This document shows, one piece after another, positions 61,840-64,000 of a stretch of 64,000 nucleotides of DNA. Each line of letters opens with the position of its first letter. The stretch's first letter is position 1. The DNA is from an uncultured Lachnospiraceae bacterium (GTDB taxonomy: Bacteria; Bacillota; Clostridia; Lachnospirales; Lachnospiraceae): the NCBI GenBank assembly GCA_900316855.1, contig ONEK01000003.1, forward strand, positions 100,280 to 164,279, given 5' to 3'. A program made the position numbers and the translations under genes. The notes beneath the pieces are model-generated. The model searched no databases. It had not been told where the DNA came from and was given only the letters and a program-made list of their open reading frames with translations.

Positions 61840-63897
61840 TTACTCTCCGGCGGCGCGGAAGCCGTCCCGGAGGTTCTCCCCGAGCGGCAGGATTTTCCCG
61901 CTGCGGTCCTCCGCGCTCGAGGGAAAGGCTGCGTACCCCGCCTGATCGCCCTCTGTTGGCCGCAGAATCCGGAGTGTTCCGATCGTGTATTCCGTCATGT
62001 CATATTCGCTGTAATCCTGCTGCCGGACGAGGTTCTCGTAAAACGGCATGCGGACCTCGTCCGCGCCGACCATCACAATCTTGTAGCCAAGGAACAGGAC
62101 CATTGCCATTGCGACAGCCCTCTCCTTGTCGCGGAGCGGGATGGCGAGATAGATCAGCCCCAGGTTCAGCGCGGCGAGGCTGTAAACAAACATACAGCCG
62201 TAACGCATCTGCGGCGCGTGGAAAAACCACACCGCAAGCCCTGCTGCCAGCACCGCTTCCAGGATCATTTCCGGGATCAGGAACGGATCCGAATGCTTCC
62301 CTGCGCGCACGATCCTTCGCAGGAACAGGATCAGTACCACCACAACGGACAGCACCGCAAAGGCAAAGAACGCCCGGTCCACCGGAGCCAGTGCCCGGAA
62401 CCAGCCGGAAAACCACGCCGAAACCGGCGCATCGAAGTTCCGGGAAGGGTCAGTAAGCCCCCTTGCGAGTGTCTGCCCCTGCCTGAGGTCTGAGAGCGTA
62501 AGGTCATAGGGCACCTTCCACGGAACGGAAAACCATCCCGTATGTGCCAGAGGATAAATAAGATACCCGGACAGAAGCACATTCCGGGCAAAATACGGCG
62601 TAAGGACAAGCAGCATCCACAGCAGCACCAGGGCGAGGTTTTTCCACTTCTCTCCTCTTCCAAGCGGCCGCAGCTTCGCAAGATCCCCGGCGTGCGGCGT
62701 CGAACCGCTCCCGTCGTGAAGAGCAGCCTTCCGCGCGGCCTCCTGCCTGCGCCTTTTGCGCTCCAGGAAGGGGCCGTAAATGTCATCCGGAGCATAAGGA
62801 GCCTGCCCGGCGTAAATGTTCGTTTTCCCTGAATTCTCCTGTGAGAAGCCCATCACAGGATCCTCCGTTTTTCTGACATCCGGGCTTTTGTCATCCGGCC
62901 TGGTGCCATCCGGCTTCTCACCCGGATCCGGCTGACCGATTCCCGTGAAGGCAGCTCCCGCTCCCCCGCTCCTTGCGCGGCCGGAAAACAGCAGCACCAG
63001 TGCCCACAGGCCGATCCCTGCAAGGGGAAGCGCCGCGGCCTGCACCGTTCCGGCAAAGGCTGCGAGGACCGCGAGGATTGCGTACGGATACCAGTTCCGC
63101 TCCTTCTCCTCCACATGGGACAGGAAGCGGATCACGACATAGAATGCCAGCATGACCGCGAGATAATCCGGTACCGGTGAGACGAGCCACCCGGTGATCG
63201 TAAACAGGTAAAACATCGCCGCCGTACGGACGAAATCCGACGCGTGCCAGCGTCCGGCCGCCTGCCGCTCCAGTGACGGCTTCAGGCTGACAGAACGCAG
63301 CACCCGCAGGCATTCGGCCCACAAGAGCACTGCCGCAAACCCTGTCACGGCGTGATACGACCGGCCCGTAAACGAGAACGAAAACAGCGCATCCAGCGGA
63401 AACGCGGCACTGTTGCAGCCAAGCCTGTTGTGGAGATTCGCAAGCCCCCGCACCGTGCCGTACTGCTCGGCCCAGCGGATTGCCTGCGCGTGATACAGAT
63501 CGGAATCGTAATGGATGTAACCGGTGGAAGTAAGTAGTGCGAGGAGGACAGAAAGGGGAATGCCGGTCAGAAGCTCTCCTGTCATTCCCGGCACAGCGCG
63601 GCGCACACGCCCGTACTCCCGCATGCTGCCCCTTAAGAGAATCCATGCCAGAACCGAAAGTCCCGCGAAGACGAAAAAGGCTGCCGAGCTCACCCCGCCG
63701 TACAGACTCCACACCTGTGCGTAGACCGAGGCTGTCACGAGCCCCGCCATGCACACGGACGTCCGGTTCAGGGAACGGATGCCGTACAGCTGCTCCTTGT
63801 CCTGTCCCAGAAGCCTTCCGGCGGCGGTCAGCAGGGCAAAACCTGCGGGGTAGCATGTCACCCCCATAATGATGAAAATCAGGAGAACACTCCACAT
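61840..63897 (-). CDS. LIC_10190-like polytopic membrane protein
   Basis: A 685-residue membrane protein with about 12 hydrophobic segments. After three N-terminal helices comes the loop HYDSDLYHAQAIRWAEQYG and NLHNRLGCNSAAFP. This loop is characteristic of the LIC_10190 membrane family and resembles the first extracytoplasmic loop of GT-C glycosyltransferases, with its Asp and His. A long hydrophilic cytoplasmic insert (about 310-405) lies in the middle. A role as lipid-linked sugar transferase in envelope biosynthesis is an inference. The start has a weak AGG site. Confidence 0.8.
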   Translation of the reverse strand: MWSVLLIFIIMGVTCYPAGFALLTAAGRLLGQDKEQLYGIRSLNRTSVCMAGLVTASVYAQVWSLYGGVSSAAFFVFAGLSVLAWILLRGSMREYGRVRRAVPGMTGELLTGIPLSVLLALLTSTGYIHYDSDLYHAQAIRWAEQYGTVRGLANLHNRLGCNSAAFPLDALFSFSFTGRSYHAVTGFAAVLLWAECLRVLRSVSLKPSLERQAAGRWHASDFVRTAAMFYLFTITGWLVSPVPDYLAVMLAFYVVIRFLSHVEEKERNWYPYAILAVLAAFAGTVQAAALPLAGIGLWALVLLFSGRARSGGAGAAFTGIGQPDPGEKPDGTRPDDKSPDVRKTEDPVMGFSQENSGKTNIYAGQAPYAPDDIYGPFLERKRRRQEAARKAALHDGSGSTPHAGDLAKLRPLGRGEKWKNLALVLLWMLLVLTPYFARNVLLSGYLIYPLAHTGWFSVPWKVPYDLTLSDLRQGQTLARGLTDPSRNFDAPVSAWFSGWFRALAPVDRAFFAFAVLSVVVVLILFLRRIVRAGKHSDPFLIPEMILEAVLAAGLAVWFFHAPQMRYGCMFVYSLAALNLGLIYLAIPLRDKERAVAMAMVLFLGYKIVMVGADEVRMPFYENLVRQQDYSEYDMTEYTIGTLRILRPTEGDQAGYAAFPSSAEDRSGKILPLGENLRDGFRAAGE

Positions 63898-63921
63898 ATT
63901 AATAACCTAAACTCTCGATTA

Positions 63922-63927
63922 ATTATA
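63922..63927 (-). promoter_or_regulatory. -10 box with flanking inverted repeat upstream of the LIC_10190-like gene
   Basis: TATAAT on the minus strand 25 bp before the ATG. CTCGG and CCGAG (63928-63946) form an inverted repeat in the spacer. The -35 TACACT is weak. Confidence 0.45.
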
Positions 63928-64000
63928 CTCGGTTATCCATTCCGAGTGTATAAAACCCTGAAAAAGTGCTGTGGTTAAGCCATTTCCGAAGCATATTTTT

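Overview
The window is high-GC, gene-dense chromosomal DNA from an anaerobic, motile Firmicute. It is most likely a member of the Lachnospiraceae or a close relative. Reasons: NfnAB-type electron bifurcation, a Rex repressor, YbeY-PhoH coupling, AGGAGG-type ribosome binding sites, Listeria-Bacteroides-repeat surface proteins, LacI-sensor diguanylate cyclase, and clostridial-style toxin-antitoxin and chemotaxis genes. The genus cannot be named from the sequence.

1-21.4 kb is housekeeping, almost all on the minus strand. One tightly packed run reads ftsK, folD, a zinc-ribbon/TPR membrane protein, nfnA, nfnB, phoH, ybeY, a polytopic membrane protein and two flavoproteins, the last cut by the window edge. 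Upstream of it lie a small acidic ORF and yebC, a CNNM/HlyC membrane protein, then alr, nnr, rex and a Dabb-domain protein.

21.5-29.4 kb is a mixed accessory and regulatory region. It holds a RelE/ParE-type toxin-antitoxin pair, an OmpR/HisKA two-component system, an SH3-domain surface protein behind a near-consensus sigma-28 promoter, a diguanylate cyclase with a LacI-like ligand domain, a RelB/RelE pair and tRNA-Ala(CGC).

29.5-57.6 kb is dominated by motility, chemotaxis and cell-surface functions. It contains a FliD-like protein with a perfect sigma-28 -10 box and a solute-binding lipoprotein overlapping an MCP gene by 4 bp. A DUF4143 ATPase follows, flanked by two copies of one palindrome. 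Next are a pseudo-receiver/receiver protein and a FIST-HisKA-REC-HPt hybrid kinase whose leader carries 39-bp repeats, then a 2121-aa InlB-type-repeat surface protein and an uncharacterised 253-aa protein, also behind a sigma-28-like -10. A dCache MCP, an isolated flgB, and cheA-cheW-cheR-cheB complete the set, with a C39-like peptidase at the end. No flagellar export or hook operon is present, so the motility genes here are satellites of a locus elsewhere.

57.7-64 kb carries a small ORF, an AlbA_2-type regulator behind a phased TTTGCAAAC array, an SGNH hydrolase, a HicAB pair and an LIC_10190-type membrane protein.

The non-coding DNA is rich. Two genes have tandem duplications of their own 3' ends including the stop codon. 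A 23-bp repeat is dispersed at gene borders. Hairpins with constant loops and variable stems recur, and several operator-like arrays are visible.
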